Below, in pieces: positions 15,586-24,205 of a DNA stretch of 36,412 nucleotides. The position numbers and the translations under genes are program-made. The DNA is from Parafrankia irregularis (GTDB lineage Bacteria > Actinomycetota > Actinomycetes > Frankiales > Frankiaceae): positions 1-36,412 of the forward strand of contig NZ_FAOZ01000051.1 of NCBI RefSeq assembly GCF_001536285.1, given 5' to 3'. The notes beneath the pieces were generated by a model. That model saw only the letters and a program-made list of their open reading frames with translations, searched no databases and had not been told where the DNA came from. Position 1 is the first letter of the stretch. Each line of letters begins with the position of its first letter.

Positions 15586-16239
15586 ATGGCTGAATCCGCC
15601 CCGGGCTATCTGGCGACCGTCGCGGCGGCGTATGACGGTGTGGCCGAGGTGTACGCGGAGCTTTTCGCCGACTTGCTCGACCGCCAGCCGCTGGAGCGTG
15701 CGCTGCTGTCCGCGTTCGCCGACCTCGTCCGCCCCCTGCCCGGCCCGGTCGCGGACCTCGGCTGCGGTCCGGGCCACGTGACGGCCCACCTGCACGGGCT
15801 GGGGCTGGACGTGTTCGGCGTGGACCTGTCGCCGGAGATGGTCGCCCTGGCTCGGAGCACGCATCCGGGGCTGCGGTTCGACGTGGGCACGATGACCGCG
15901 CTGAACCTGCCGGACCGCACACTCGGCGGTGCCCTCTGCCGTTACTCGCTCATCCACACCCCGCCCGCCGACCTTCCCGCCGCCCTCGCGGAGGTGCACC
16001 GCGTGCTGGCGCCCGGCGGCCACCTGCTGCTCGGCTTCCTGGCCACCGACGAGCCCGGCGCCGAGGTGCACGCCTACGACCACCGGGTGACCGGCGCCTT
16101 CCGCTGGCCACCCGGCCGGCTCGCGGAGCTGGCGACACAGGCCGGGCTGGTCGAGGTCGCGCAGCTGATCCGAACACCGACAGACGGCGAACGAGGCCGG
16201 CAGGCACAGCTGCTGGCCCGCCGCCCGCTGGGGACATAG
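15586..16239 (+). CDS. Class I SAM-dependent methyltransferase
   Basis: Protein of 217 residues with the Rossmann methyltransferase core: DLGCGPG at residues 57-63 (SAM binding), an acidic residue ending strand 2 (VFGVDLSPEM), and the post-motif LAPGGHLLLGF. The substrate is unknown. ATG 15586 has GGGAG about eight bases upstream. Just before it a 14-bp unit (containing CGCACCGGGAGAA) is repeated twice (15553-15579), duplicating the ribosome site. It follows the sulfatase relic by 64 bases and converges with the GGDEF gene, ten bases apart. Confidence 0.85.
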   Translation: MAESAPGYLATVAAAYDGVAEVYAELFADLLDRQPLERALLSAFADLVRPLPGPVADLGCGPGHVTAHLHGLGLDVFGVDLSPEMVALARSTHPGLRFDVGTMTALNLPDRTLGGALCRYSLIHTPPADLPAALAEVHRVLAPGGHLLLGFLATDEPGAEVHAYDHRVTGAFRWPPGRLAELATQAGLVEVAQLIRTPTDGERGRQAQLLARRPLGT

Positions 16240-16249
16240 GCGGCGAAGC

Positions 16250-17785
16250 TCAACTCCTCATGCCCTCCTCGTACAGGAGGTAGCGCCCCCGGCCCTGCCG
16301 CTTGGCGGCATACATCGCGATGTCGGCCGCATTGAGCAGTTCCTCGGGGTCAAGGAGCCCCGGGCCGGACAGCGCGACGCCGACGCTGGCGGCGACCGTC
16401 GGCCTGCCGCCGCGCCTGGCCAGCGCAAGCGCATCGACGACACGACCGGCGATCGTCTCAACCGCACCAACCGTCGCGATCTCCTCGCAGAGCACCGCGA
16501 ACTCGTCACCGGCGAACCGCGCCACGACATCGGCGGGCCGGACGGTTCGCCGCAGCCGGCCTGCGACCTCACGGAGCAGATCGTCACCCGCGCGATGGCC
16601 CAGCGTGTCGTTCACTGCCTTGAAGCCGTCGAGATCGACGAACAGGACAGCCACCCGACCGCTTCTCCGCCGGGAGCGGAGAAGCGCCCTGCCAAGATTC
16701 CGCAGGAACGAGGTCCGGTTCGGCAGCCCGGTGAGAGCGTCGTGCAGCGAGCTGCGCCGCGCCGAGGCCGCCCGGGTGCGCTCGGCCTCACGCGAACGCG
16801 CCAGCATCAGACCAAGCGAGATCTGGCCGGCGATCGCCTCGACGAAATCCCGGTAGTCCTGATCCAGCGCAAGCAGGTCGCTGACCCCGATGACGAGGAG
16901 GCCGGCGGGCGTGGCAGTGGCCGCCGGGCGGTTCCTCAACGCCACCACCAACGCGGTTGCCGGCGCGGGAGAACCGCCGGCCAACTGGACGGACTCCCAC
17001 TCCGGAACCCGCGAGACAACCCGCCCGCCCGCCAGCGACGTCGCCTCCACCACCTCAGGCAGGACGCCACTGCGGTCGAGCACCGCGAGCGCATTCCGGG
17101 TCGCCCGTCGCTCTCCCAGTCCTGATGCCGCGACCGCCAGCGGCGCCGACAAGGACGGAAGCCTGTCCCAGAGCACCACGATGCTGTACGGAATATCCTC
17201 CGGATATTTTTCCAGAACTGCGGGGGTGCGGGTGCACACGGAGCGCTGCGTCCGCAACCGCGTCAGGGTGGCGGTGAGCTCCCGCTGACAGGCCAGACGC
17301 CTGGAATGGATCAGTTCTCGGGTCGTCTCCTGATACGTCGACAGGACTCCGGCTATACGCGCACCATCGGAAATTTCCCTTATGGGACTGAACGAAAAGG
17401 TGAAGTACGCCTCCTCCAGGTAGCCGTGCCGCCGAATCAGGAGGCGTTTGTTCGCCGACCACGTCGCCCCGCCCCCGGACATCACCTGGGCCGACAGAGG
17501 GTACAACTCGTCCCAGACCTCCGGCCAGACCTGCCGGAGCGGCATGCCCATAGCAGCCGGATGCTTGTCGCCGAGATTAGGTATACACGGGTCGTTGTAA
17601 ATGTATGCGAGCTCCGATCCCCACATGACGATCATCGGGAACCGGGACTCCAGGCAGATGCACACCGCTGTCCGCAGGCTCGGGCTCCAGTCCCGAGGCG
17701 GGCCCAGTGTCGTGGCGGACCAGTCCTTGGCCGCCAGTACGCGGCCTGCCGCTCCAGATGCCGCAAACAGTGACTCCGGGTTCAT
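16250..17785 (-). CDS. PAS-GAF-GGDEF protein, putative diguanylate cyclase
   Basis: Signalling protein of 511 residues. The N-terminal part (SATTLGPPRDWSPSLRTAV, then FPMIVMWGSELAYIYND and FTFSFSPI) is the PAS-like sensor seen in many actinobacterial sensor proteins. A GAF-like middle segment follows, then a C-terminal GGDEF domain beginning LHDALTGLPNRTSFLRNL with the active-site variant AGDEF at residues 425-429. Most catalytic residues are kept (FVDLDGFKAVND, Asp-Glu of the signature), so c-di-GMP synthesis is likely though the first glycine is Ala. No membrane segment. The start ATG 17785 lacks a strong ribosome site and a more upstream start is possible. It is transcribed toward the methyltransferase. 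Confidence 0.85.
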   Translation of the reverse strand: MNPESLFAASGAAGRVLAAKDWSATTLGPPRDWSPSLRTAVCICLESRFPMIVMWGSELAYIYNDPCIPNLGDKHPAAMGMPLRQVWPEVWDELYPLSAQVMSGGGATWSANKRLLIRRHGYLEEAYFTFSFSPIREISDGARIAGVLSTYQETTRELIHSRRLACQRELTATLTRLRTQRSVCTRTPAVLEKYPEDIPYSIVVLWDRLPSLSAPLAVAASGLGERRATRNALAVLDRSGVLPEVVEATSLAGGRVVSRVPEWESVQLAGGSPAPATALVVALRNRPAATATPAGLLVIGVSDLLALDQDYRDFVEAIAGQISLGLMLARSREAERTRAASARRSSLHDALTGLPNRTSFLRNLGRALLRSRRRSGRVAVLFVDLDGFKAVNDTLGHRAGDDLLREVAGRLRRTVRPADVVARFAGDEFAVLCEEIATVGAVETIAGRVVDALALARRGGRPTVAASVGVALSGPGLLDPEELLNAADIAMYAAKRQGRGRYLLYEEGMRS

Positions 17786-18053
17786 GTCACGCCCGCGTCC
17801 CAAGGCCCGGGACGAGACTGACCGACCCGTACCCCCAGCACCGCGGGCGCTCATGGACCGCGGCGCATCCGCGCGTGTCCTGGACCGTGCCGTCACCGAC
17901 CCCCATCCACCATCGCCCGACGCCCACCGGCCGCATGACACGTCATCTGGCCGACGGTCCGACGCCCCCCTGGTGGCACGGTGAACGCCCGTTGTCCGCA
18001 GCAACACCACATGTGTCCCCGGCACCGAGCCACACAAGCAATCAGGACGTCCG

Positions 18054-18214
18054 TCACCTCCCGTCCGGGTCGCCGCACAGGGACACCGCGGCGTTCGCGA
18101 TGTCCTCGGGGCAGCCGGCACGGCGGAAGCGTGGGTCGCGAGCGCGGCGGTGATCGCGAGCCCGAGGCCTGACGCTCCGCCTGTCACGACTGCGGTGGCC
18201 CCCTTGAACGGCAT
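18054..18214 (-). pseudogene. SDR gene relic with internal deletion
   Basis: From ATG 18214 the frame reads MPFKGATAVVTGGASGLGLA, a complete SDR cofactor-binding start. Some 30 codons later the sequence shifts frame to PEDIANAAVSLCGDPDGR followed by TGA at 18054-18056, which is the usual near-C-terminal SDR segment. The roughly 170 residues between, including the Ser-Tyr-Lys active site, are gone. The original start still has a GAGGA ribosome site. It is therefore a deletion relic. Confidence 0.75.
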
Positions 18215-18246
18215 GCGCGTCCGTCCTCGCTGATGGTGAGGGTGGC

Positions 18247-18276
18247 TTGACAGTGCCCGAGCATGGCGCTCATGAT
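18247..18276 (+). promoter_or_regulatory. Likely promoter of the Rieske operon
   Basis: A TTGACA box at 18247-18252 is followed 18 bases later by CATGAT (18271-18276), a fair match to a housekeeping -35/-10 pair. A palindromic operator sits immediately downstream at 18282-18299, near the expected transcription start. The start codon of the Rieske gene is 111 bases beyond the -10 box. Confidence 0.45.
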
Positions 18277-18281
18277 GCCGT

Positions 18282-18299
18282 TAATCGATCGATTGATTT
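18282..18299. promoter_or_regulatory. Operator TAATC-N7-TTGATT, copy 1
   Basis: TAATCG-ATCGAT-TGATTT contains the perfect 12-bp palindrome AATCGATCGATT (18283-18294). It is AT-rich within GC-rich surroundings and overlaps the likely transcription start. It aligns with a second site at 23457-23474 at 12 of 18 bases, including the outer TAATC and TTGATT. Binding by the TetR protein encoded at 21111 is inferred. Confidence 0.55.
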
Positions 18300-18387
18300 T
18301 TTCTTCCTTTCGGCGATCATCACGCGACCTTCCGTAACACGGAAACCCTTCGACCCTGTTTCGCCCTGCTCGAGGAGGCCTGGACTG

Positions 18388-19776
18388 ATGACGATCGAGG
18401 CGACGCGGCCGACCCGGCCGACCCGGCCCGGGGAGTGGCTCGACGACCCGGCGACAGGGCTGTCGGGTCTACGCTCCGCGCCGGCTGACTTCCAGTGGAA
18501 GATCCCCACCGAGCGTTACACCTCGCCGGAGATCGCATTACAGGAACGCAAACTGGTCTGGGAGAAGACCTGGCAGGTCGTCGGCCGCGCCGACGAGCTC
18601 GCGAAAGCCGGTGACTGGAAGACCTACCAGCTCTTCGACCAGTCCTTCATCGTGGTGCGCGGCCGCGACGACGTGATCCGCGGCTTCGTGAACGCCTGCC
18701 GCCACCGCGGCAACCTGCTGTGCGCGGAGCGCTCCGGCACCTCACGCCAGTTCCTCTGCCAGTACCACCTGTGGTCCTACGACCTGGAGGGCAACTGCCG
18801 GGGCATCCTGCGTGAAAACCTCGCGGGTGTCGACAGGGCCGACGTCTCGCTGCTTCCCGTTCCAGTGGAGACGTTCGGCGGTTTCATCTTCCTGAATCCC
18901 GACCCGGAGGCGAAGCCACTCGCCGAGTACCTCGGCCCGGAGGTCGTCGAGCTGCTCCAGCCCTACAAGATGGACCAGTTCATCACCGTCATGGACGTCG
19001 AGGAACCCCTCGAATGCAACTGGAAGGTCGTCATGGACGCCTTCGGGGAGGGCTACCACATCTGGGGCGTCCACCCACAGCTCCTGAACGTGATTTTCCC
19101 AGATCCGGAGACGGGTCGTTACCGGTTCCTCGGCGACCACAGCGTCGCGACGACACCGTTCGACGTTCCCAGGGGCGCGCAGTTCGGCCCGGAGGAGCAG
19201 GTCGCCGGAATCCGCAAGCTCCCCGAGACCTTCCCCGCGATTCCGCTGATGCTGCCTCGTTTCGAGGAGCTCGTCGCCGAATACCGCGGCACCGGCGACA
19301 TCCTCGTCTTCCCGGACGGCGTCACCGCGCGCACGCTGCTGCAGCGGGCCACGCGCGACACGCTCACGGGAATGGGCCTGGACGTCAGTGAGCTGACGGA
19401 CAACCAGATGACCGACAACCAGGGCTGGGTGCTGTTCCCGAACTTCTTCATGACGGTCCGCGCGGGCGAGTGCCACATCGTCGTGCCGTCCCCGCACCCC
19501 TCCGGTGACCCGAACCGGTGCATCTGGCACGTCGCCAGCTACATGTACCTGCCGGCGGAGCTCGCCGAGGTGGCGAAGGTGGAGCCGACAGTCGTCAAGG
19601 AGCCAGGCAGCCACACCTATTTCGAAGCGCTGCAGCAGGATTACGAGCAGATGCAGCGCCAGCAGGCCGGCCTGCGCAACAGCCGCCTGGAGTTCGAGAC
19701 GATCACCCGGGAGGAGATGGTCGTCGCGGCCTTCCACCACGTGCTCGACCGCTACCTGGGCGGTGCCGCGTCCTGA
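18388..19776 (+). CDS. Rieske non-haem iron oxygenase, alpha subunit
   Basis: Ring-hydroxylating oxygenase large subunit of 462 residues. The Rieske [2Fe-2S] motif is C-x-H at Cys104/His106 and C-x2-H at Cys124/His127 (CRHRG ... CQYH). The catalytic iron site shows EGYHIWGVH with His224 and His229. The bridging acidic residue region (WKVVMDAFGE) is present. It needs an electron donor; no reductase and no canonical beta subunit is encoded nearby. ATG 18388 has GAGGAGG nine bases upstream; an earlier in-frame start would include promoter DNA. It leads a plus-strand cluster with NTF2-like and CMD proteins. Substrate is unknown, but terpenoid, steroid or aromatic oxidation is the family's range. 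Confidence 0.93.
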   Translation: MTIEATRPTRPTRPGEWLDDPATGLSGLRSAPADFQWKIPTERYTSPEIALQERKLVWEKTWQVVGRADELAKAGDWKTYQLFDQSFIVVRGRDDVIRGFVNACRHRGNLLCAERSGTSRQFLCQYHLWSYDLEGNCRGILRENLAGVDRADVSLLPVPVETFGGFIFLNPDPEAKPLAEYLGPEVVELLQPYKMDQFITVMDVEEPLECNWKVVMDAFGEGYHIWGVHPQLLNVIFPDPETGRYRFLGDHSVATTPFDVPRGAQFGPEEQVAGIRKLPETFPAIPLMLPRFEELVAEYRGTGDILVFPDGVTARTLLQRATRDTLTGMGLDVSELTDNQMTDNQGWVLFPNFFMTVRAGECHIVVPSPHPSGDPNRCIWHVASYMYLPAELAEVAKVEPTVVKEPGSHTYFEALQQDYEQMQRQQAGLRNSRLEFETITREEMVVAAFHHVLDRYLGGAAS

Positions 19777-19849
19777 CCGGCCGGCCCCGCCACCGGGCGG
19801 GTCCGCAGTACCTCACTCTCGTCCTCGCCCTCACCCTGGGAGCATCGCC

Positions 19850-20326
19850 ATGGCGCTCGCGCTGCACGACCTCGACGAGGTCATCGGCGACCACACCGGC
19901 CTCGCCCGGGCCGCGCTGGAATACACCCGACTGATGAAGAGACTGGTCGACACGGGCAAGGAGCCCGGTTTCTCGGCCGAGTGCTGGGCGCCTGTCGCCG
20001 AGCTGGTCGCGGTTGACACCTTCGAACGAATCGGCCCGTTCAAGGAGGTCATGAACTGGGCGGAATATGCCGCGTTCCTCACCCAGTGGGCGCAGGCCTC
20101 CGAATGGGAATGCTCGTTCAGGCGGGTCACCGAAACCGGCTCACTGGTGCTGCTCGAGCTGGAGGAACGCAGCACGACCGGCGGTTTCAGCAGCACTGTG
20201 AACTCCGCGACGACCTACGAGTACGACGCCGACGGCAAGGTGATCCATCTCGCCGTGTATCTGCAGATGCAGCTGCCGGCCCCGGAGACACTCGCGAGCT
20301 ACGAGGGAATCAAGATCACACAGTGA
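19850..20326 (+). CDS. NTF2/SnoaL-like protein
   Basis: Protein of 158 residues with the mixed alpha/beta pattern of the NTF2-like fold: N-terminal helices, then a region containing FERIGPFKEVMNWAEYAAFL and strands such as TTYEYDADGKVIHLAVYL. NTF2-like proteins act as isomerases, dehydratases, hydrolases or oxygenase small subunits. It follows the Rieske gene by 73 bases and precedes a CMD-family gene by 48, which suggests one operon. ATG 19850 has GGGAG eight bases upstream. I considered the oxygenase beta subunit role and cannot confirm it. No catalytic residues can be named. Confidence 0.65.
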   Translation: MALALHDLDEVIGDHTGLARAALEYTRLMKRLVDTGKEPGFSAECWAPVAELVAVDTFERIGPFKEVMNWAEYAAFLTQWAQASEWECSFRRVTETGSLVLLELEERSTTGGFSSTVNSATTYEYDADGKVIHLAVYLQMQLPAPETLASYEGIKITQ

Positions 20327-20374
20327 CGCGCATAGCCAGGTCTTTCACAGCCCTCCCAGGAAGGGATCGCCCAT

Positions 20375-20989
20375 ATGGCCCGCGTCGAACCGCTGCGGCC
20401 TCGCCAGTTCCCGCCGGAGATGGGCGCCGCCCTGGCCGCCATGATCCCGACGGAACCGCGTTATCCCGTACCGAGCGCCGACGGGAAACCCAGGGTGCTC
20501 GGCATGCTGGGAACGTTCGCGCATCATCCCGCGCTCGCCCGGGCGTTCTTTACCTTCAACGGCCAGGTGCTGCTCGCGACGACGCTCACTCCTCGACAGC
20601 GTGAGCTCCTCGTCCTGCGCGTCGCAGCCGCGCGCGGCTGCGACTATCTGTGGGCGGAACATCTCCACCTCGCGCACGAGGCAGGGCTCACCACCGAGGA
20701 GACAGGACACATCGCAGCGGACGCCGGACGCATCACGGCCGGCATCACGGCCAGAGCGGACGGCTCCACCGAAACACCCTTCACCCCGTTTGAGACCGCG
20801 TTCCTGACCGCCGCCGACGAGATCATCGCCGATGGACAGCTGACGGACGCCACCTGGGCGGCACTCTCCACCGAGCTCGACACCCGGCAGATGCTCGACC
20901 TCATCTTCACCGTCGGCGCCTACGAGACGGTGTCGGCCATGCTGCGAACCTTCGGGATCGGAACCAACGATCCCCCTGACCCGTCATGA
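20375..20989 (+). CDS. Carboxymuconolactone decarboxylase/AhpD-like protein
   Basis: Protein of 204 residues of the CMD family. The core helix pair is RELLVLRVAAARGCDYLWAE followed by HLHLAHEAGLTTEE, matching the RELVILR...EYEWGQH pattern of this branch. The catalytic CxxC of AhpD is absent (only one Cys), so a peroxidase role is doubtful; a lyase or hydrolase-like helper role in the pathway is possible. AGGAAGGG precedes ATG 20375. It ends 121 bases before the TetR gene on the same strand. Confidence 0.8.
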   Translation: MARVEPLRPRQFPPEMGAALAAMIPTEPRYPVPSADGKPRVLGMLGTFAHHPALARAFFTFNGQVLLATTLTPRQRELLVLRVAAARGCDYLWAEHLHLAHEAGLTTEETGHIAADAGRITAGITARADGSTETPFTPFETAFLTAADEIIADGQLTDATWAALSTELDTRQMLDLIFTVGAYETVSAMLRTFGIGTNDPPDPS

Positions 20990-21110
20990 GCACCTCACGA
21001 CCTGCCATGCGCCACCGCGGTGCGTTACTCCCCCGCGGGCACGACGGCGAGGCACTTCGCCCGACGTCCGCATGCGAGACTGGAGGAGACGACAACCAGG
21101 AGATTCATCC

Positions 21111-21752
21111 GTGGCGAGCACTCCGTCGCTGTTGGGCAGGCCGGTCGGCTCCCGGGGCGATCAGACGAGACAGCGCATTCTTGAAGCGACGCTGCACTGT
21201 GTCGCCGAGGTCGGCTATGCGCGCGCCACCATCCGCGAGATCGCCCGGGCGGCGGGCATGACCAGCGGCAGCCTCTACCACTACTTCCCGAACAAGGCCG
21301 AGCTGGTCAAAGAGACCTTTCGTGACGTCGCCCGGCAGACCTCCCCTCGGTTCACGGCCGCGGTGGAGTCCGTCGACGGTGTCCTCGACAAGCTCATGGC
21401 CGTCCTGGACGAGGTCGCCCGAATGATCCGCGACAACCCGGACGTGGTCCCCTTCGACCGCGCGATCCGGGTGGAAAGCGCCGCGGACCTGCACCTGGCC
21501 GAGGAAAGCGACACCATCGTCGCAGCCGTCCGTACGGTCGTCGCCGAGATCCTGCGCGAGGCCGACGCGCAGGGAATCCTCGGGAGCCAGGTCGACATCC
21601 AGGCCGCCACGAATGCCATCGACGTGCTGCTCATGGGCCTTTACGACCATGCACTGACCGCACCGGCCAACACTTTTCACACCACCGTTCACGCCCTTAA
21701 GCTGCTTATTCGGGGCATGTTCTTCGACCAGGCCCGGATAGCGAGCCTCTGA
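21111..21752 (+). CDS. TetR-family regulator of the Rieske/P450 cluster
   Basis: Transcriptional repressor of 213 residues. The N-terminal TetR helix-turn-helix is clear (RQRILEATLHCVAEVGYARA then TIREIARAAGMTSGSLYHYF), followed by a ligand-binding C-terminal domain of helices. GTG 21111 has AGGAG eight bases upstream. It lies within the cluster on the plus strand, between CMD and P450 genes, so it probably controls it, perhaps through the shared TAATC-N7-TTGATT sites. No such site is found directly in front of its own gene. Ligand unknown. Confidence 0.9.
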   Translation: MASTPSLLGRPVGSRGDQTRQRILEATLHCVAEVGYARATIREIARAAGMTSGSLYHYFPNKAELVKETFRDVARQTSPRFTAAVESVDGVLDKLMAVLDEVARMIRDNPDVVPFDRAIRVESAADLHLAEESDTIVAAVRTVVAEILREADAQGILGSQVDIQAATNAIDVLLMGLYDHALTAPANTFHTTVHALKLLIRGMFFDQARIASL

Positions 21753-21916
21753 GGTTGTTCTGACGGCACGCGACGCGCGGTGCACGCATATTTTCTGGTG
21801 CTGCGGCGATGCGTATCGACCTCCCGACGCGTCCTGCCATGTTTATGTCGCCGGTTCCCTGCGCCGGAGAATTTCTCGCGCGCGACGGTACGGCGAACGC
21901 GAGAGGAACAGGTTTC

Positions 21917-23197
21917 ATGGATATCGACTCCGTCGACTTCTTCACCGACAACAGCCTTCTGCACGATCCGTACAGCTATCTCGCCGACCTGCGCAGGGAG
22001 TGCCCGGTCCGCCGGGAAAAACATCATGACGTGGTCATGATCACCGGATACGACGAAGCGCTGGCGGTGTACAACGACACCGAACGGTTCTCGTCCTGCC
22101 TTTCCGTCACCGGCCCTTTCCCCGGTTTTCCGGTTCCCCTCGAAGGCGGAGACGTCCCGGCGCTGATCGCCGAGCACCGTGACCGGCTGCCGATGAGCGA
22201 CCAGCTGCCCACGCTGGACCCGCCTACCCACACAGCGCACCGTGCGCTGCTCTCAAAAATGATCACTCCTCGCCGCCTCAAGGAGAACGAGGAGTTCATG
22301 TGGCGGCTAGCCGACCGTCAGCTCGACGAGGCGCTGACCGGCGGGCGTTGCGAGTTCAACCGCGCCTTCGCCTCCCCGTTCGCCATGCTCGTCATCGCCG
22401 ACCTGCTCGGCGTCCCGGCGGAGGACCAGTCGGAGTTCGTCGCGAGACTCAACCGGCCGCACGGCGGAACACTCGGCAGCACCGGCGACGACCCGATGAG
22501 CCAGTCGCCGCTCGAATTCCTCTACGAGAAGTTCACCGGCTACATCGAGGAGCGCCGCCGCCATCCGCGTGCCGACGTCCTGACCGGTGTCGCCTCGGCC
22601 ACCTTTCCCGACGGAAGCACACCGGAGGTGCTCGACGCGGTCTGCGTCACCGCCAACCTCTTTGCCGCCGGCCAGGAGACAACCGTCCGCCTGCTCAGTA
22701 CCGCGGTGATGATGCTCGGCGAGAACCCCGAACTGCAGGCGCGACTACGGGCCGACCGCAATCTGATCCCGGGCTTCGTCGAGGAAGCCCTTCGGTACGA
22801 GAGTCCCATCCGGGGCGACTTCCGCCTGGCGAAGGTCCCGGTCGAGGTCGGTGGTGTGGCGCTGCCGGCCGGCACCATCGTCTTCCTGGCCAACGCCGCG
22901 GCGAACCGCGACCCGGGCAGGTTCCCCGAACCCGACACGTTCGACATCGAGCGTGCCAACGCCCGCAGCCACGTCGCCTTCGGCCGCGGCGTCCACAGCT
23001 GCCCCGGGGCTCCGCTCGCCCGCGCCGAGGCGCTGGTCAGCCTCGAGAGGCTGTTCGACCGCACGGCCGACATCTGGATCGACGAGGACCAACACGGCCC
23101 CGCCGGGCAGCGCCGCTACACCTACCTGCCCACCTTCATCCTGCGTGGGATCACAAAACTCCACATCCGCTACACCCCGGCCGACGGTGGAGCGTGA
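21917..23197 (+). CDS. Cytochrome P450 with adjacent ferredoxin
   Basis: Bacterial P450 of 426 residues. I-helix motif AAGQETT, K-helix ExxR in EEALRYE, and haem loop FGRGVHSCPG with ligand Cys362. It lacks an N-terminal membrane anchor. ATG 21917 has AGGAACAGG just upstream. The last codons overlap the ferredoxin start (GTGA), so the two are co-translated and the ferredoxin is surely its electron donor. A reductase is not encoded nearby. It sits in the same cluster as a Rieske oxygenase, which suggests successive oxidations of one compound. Confidence 0.93.
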   Translation: MDIDSVDFFTDNSLLHDPYSYLADLRRECPVRREKHHDVVMITGYDEALAVYNDTERFSSCLSVTGPFPGFPVPLEGGDVPALIAEHRDRLPMSDQLPTLDPPTHTAHRALLSKMITPRRLKENEEFMWRLADRQLDEALTGGRCEFNRAFASPFAMLVIADLLGVPAEDQSEFVARLNRPHGGTLGSTGDDPMSQSPLEFLYEKFTGYIEERRRHPRADVLTGVASATFPDGSTPEVLDAVCVTANLFAAGQETTVRLLSTAVMMLGENPELQARLRADRNLIPGFVEEALRYESPIRGDFRLAKVPVEVGGVALPAGTIVFLANAAANRDPGRFPEPDTFDIERANARSHVAFGRGVHSCPGAPLARAEALVSLERLFDRTADIWIDEDQHGPAGQRRYTYLPTFILRGITKLHIRYTPADGGA

Positions 23198-23388
23198 TCG
23201 CGTCTGTCGACCCGGAGCGCTGCGCCGGTCACGGCGCCTGTGTCTCGACCTGTCCCGAGGTTTTCACCTTCACCGGCGACGGCTATGCCGAGGTGACCGT
23301 CGATCGGATTCCCGACGAGTTGACCGAACTCGTCAGGCGAGCGGCGTCCGAGTGCCCGGAAAGAGCAGTCCTCGTCGAATCCTCCTAA
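23194..23388 (+). CDS. P450-associated 3Fe-4S-type ferredoxin
   Basis: Small ferredoxin of 64 residues: CAGHGACVSTCP followed 40 residues later by a final CPE. The pattern C-x2-H-x2-C-x3-C...C, with His in place of the second cluster cysteine, is characteristic of the [3Fe-4S] ferredoxins that serve actinobacterial P450s. It starts at GTG 23194 overlapping the P450 stop by GTGA, so expression is coupled. It donates electrons to the P450. Confidence 0.92.
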   Translation: MIASVDPERCAGHGACVSTCPEVFTFTGDGYAEVTVDRIPDELTELVRRAASECPERAVLVESS

Positions 23389-23456
23389 CCCGTTGCGGAC
23401 GAGTGCGGCGCCGGCCAGGCCGGACCTTTGTCTCAGCTATTGCACAGCCCCAAAAC

Positions 23457-23474
23457 TAATCATACTGTTGATTA
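23457..23474. promoter_or_regulatory. Operator TAATC-N7-TTGATT, copy 2
   Basis: TAATCA-TACTGT-TGATTA: a perfect 6-bp inverted repeat with six-base spacer, in an AT-rich patch 108 bases before the second NTF2-like gene. It matches copy 1 upstream of the Rieske gene in both arms. This marks 23583 as a separate transcription unit under the same control. Confidence 0.55.
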
Positions 23475-23582
23475 ATAACCCGCTCACCCCGTGAGCCTCA
23501 GGCCGACAGGCACCCCCACGTATCACAAGGGCCGCTGAGCCGATCACGGCGAGACCAGCGAGAAGCGAAAAGCGAGGGTCAG

Positions 23583-24131
23583 ATGAACCTTGAAGAGAAG
23601 ATCGCCTTACACCGGCGGATGGCCGACGGCTACCGGGACGCGTATCTCCAGCAGGGAGTGAAAGACGGCGCGACCTACGACGGTTGGAAGTTCGCGACCG
23701 ACGCCATCTACTCGTCGCCGTACTTCACCGGCGATGACGTCATCAACCTCGGCGAGATCTCCGGTGGCTCGGACGCCTCGCTGATCCTCACCGCCATGGC
23801 CGACTCCGCCATCCGGGAGGCCAAGGCCTACTCGGTCACCTTTCCCGACTGGAAGCTGGTCGACTACGCCACCTGGGCCGCCGAGAACGGATATGTCGCG
23901 CGCGTCCGGTGGGAAGGCCACACCAGGGCCGGCGTGAAGATGGGCTTCTACTCGACCACCTTCATCGAGACGAACGACGCGGGCGAGATCCGGCACTGGC
24001 AGACCTTCGTCAACGACGAGGAGTACGGCCCGTTCCTCGAGGTCGCCATCGGCAAGCGCGGCCCGTTCAAGGGCCACCTGGAATACATGGAGCTCGTCGA
24101 CAGGCTCCTCAAGGACAACGGCCTCGCGTAG
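23583..24131 (+). CDS. Second NTF2/SnoaL-like protein
   Basis: Protein of 182 residues with an NTF2-like fold pattern: N-terminal helical part (EEKIALHRRMADGYRDAYLQ), GGSDASLILTAMADSAIREA, and strands YVARVRWEGHTRAG and EIRHWQTFVND near the end. It differs strongly from the 19850 protein, so they are not recent duplicates. GAGGGTCAG precedes ATG 23583. A shared operator suggests it works in the same pathway, perhaps as an isomerase or hydrolase on an oxidised intermediate. Function not proven. Confidence 0.7.
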   Translation: MNLEEKIALHRRMADGYRDAYLQQGVKDGATYDGWKFATDAIYSSPYFTGDDVINLGEISGGSDASLILTAMADSAIREAKAYSVTFPDWKLVDYATWAAENGYVARVRWEGHTRAGVKMGFYSTTFIETNDAGEIRHWQTFVNDEEYGPFLEVAIGKRGPFKGHLEYMELVDRLLKDNGLA

Positions 24132-24205
24132 ACGTCGGCCGACGCGCGGCCACAGCTGAGCACGCGCGCATTCCCGGCCGCACAAGGCGAAGACGACCTG
24201 CCGGA

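Noticed and set aside
19850-20326. Rieske dioxygenase beta subunit
   Set aside because: Fold type fits but the beta-subunit motifs are not visible; NTF2/SnoaL-like is all that can be said.
22300-23388. Long plus frame that includes the ferredoxin coding sequence
   Set aside because: Only its last 65 codons are real (ferredoxin); the upstream part is the shifted frame of the P450, rich in Arg and Pro as shadows are.
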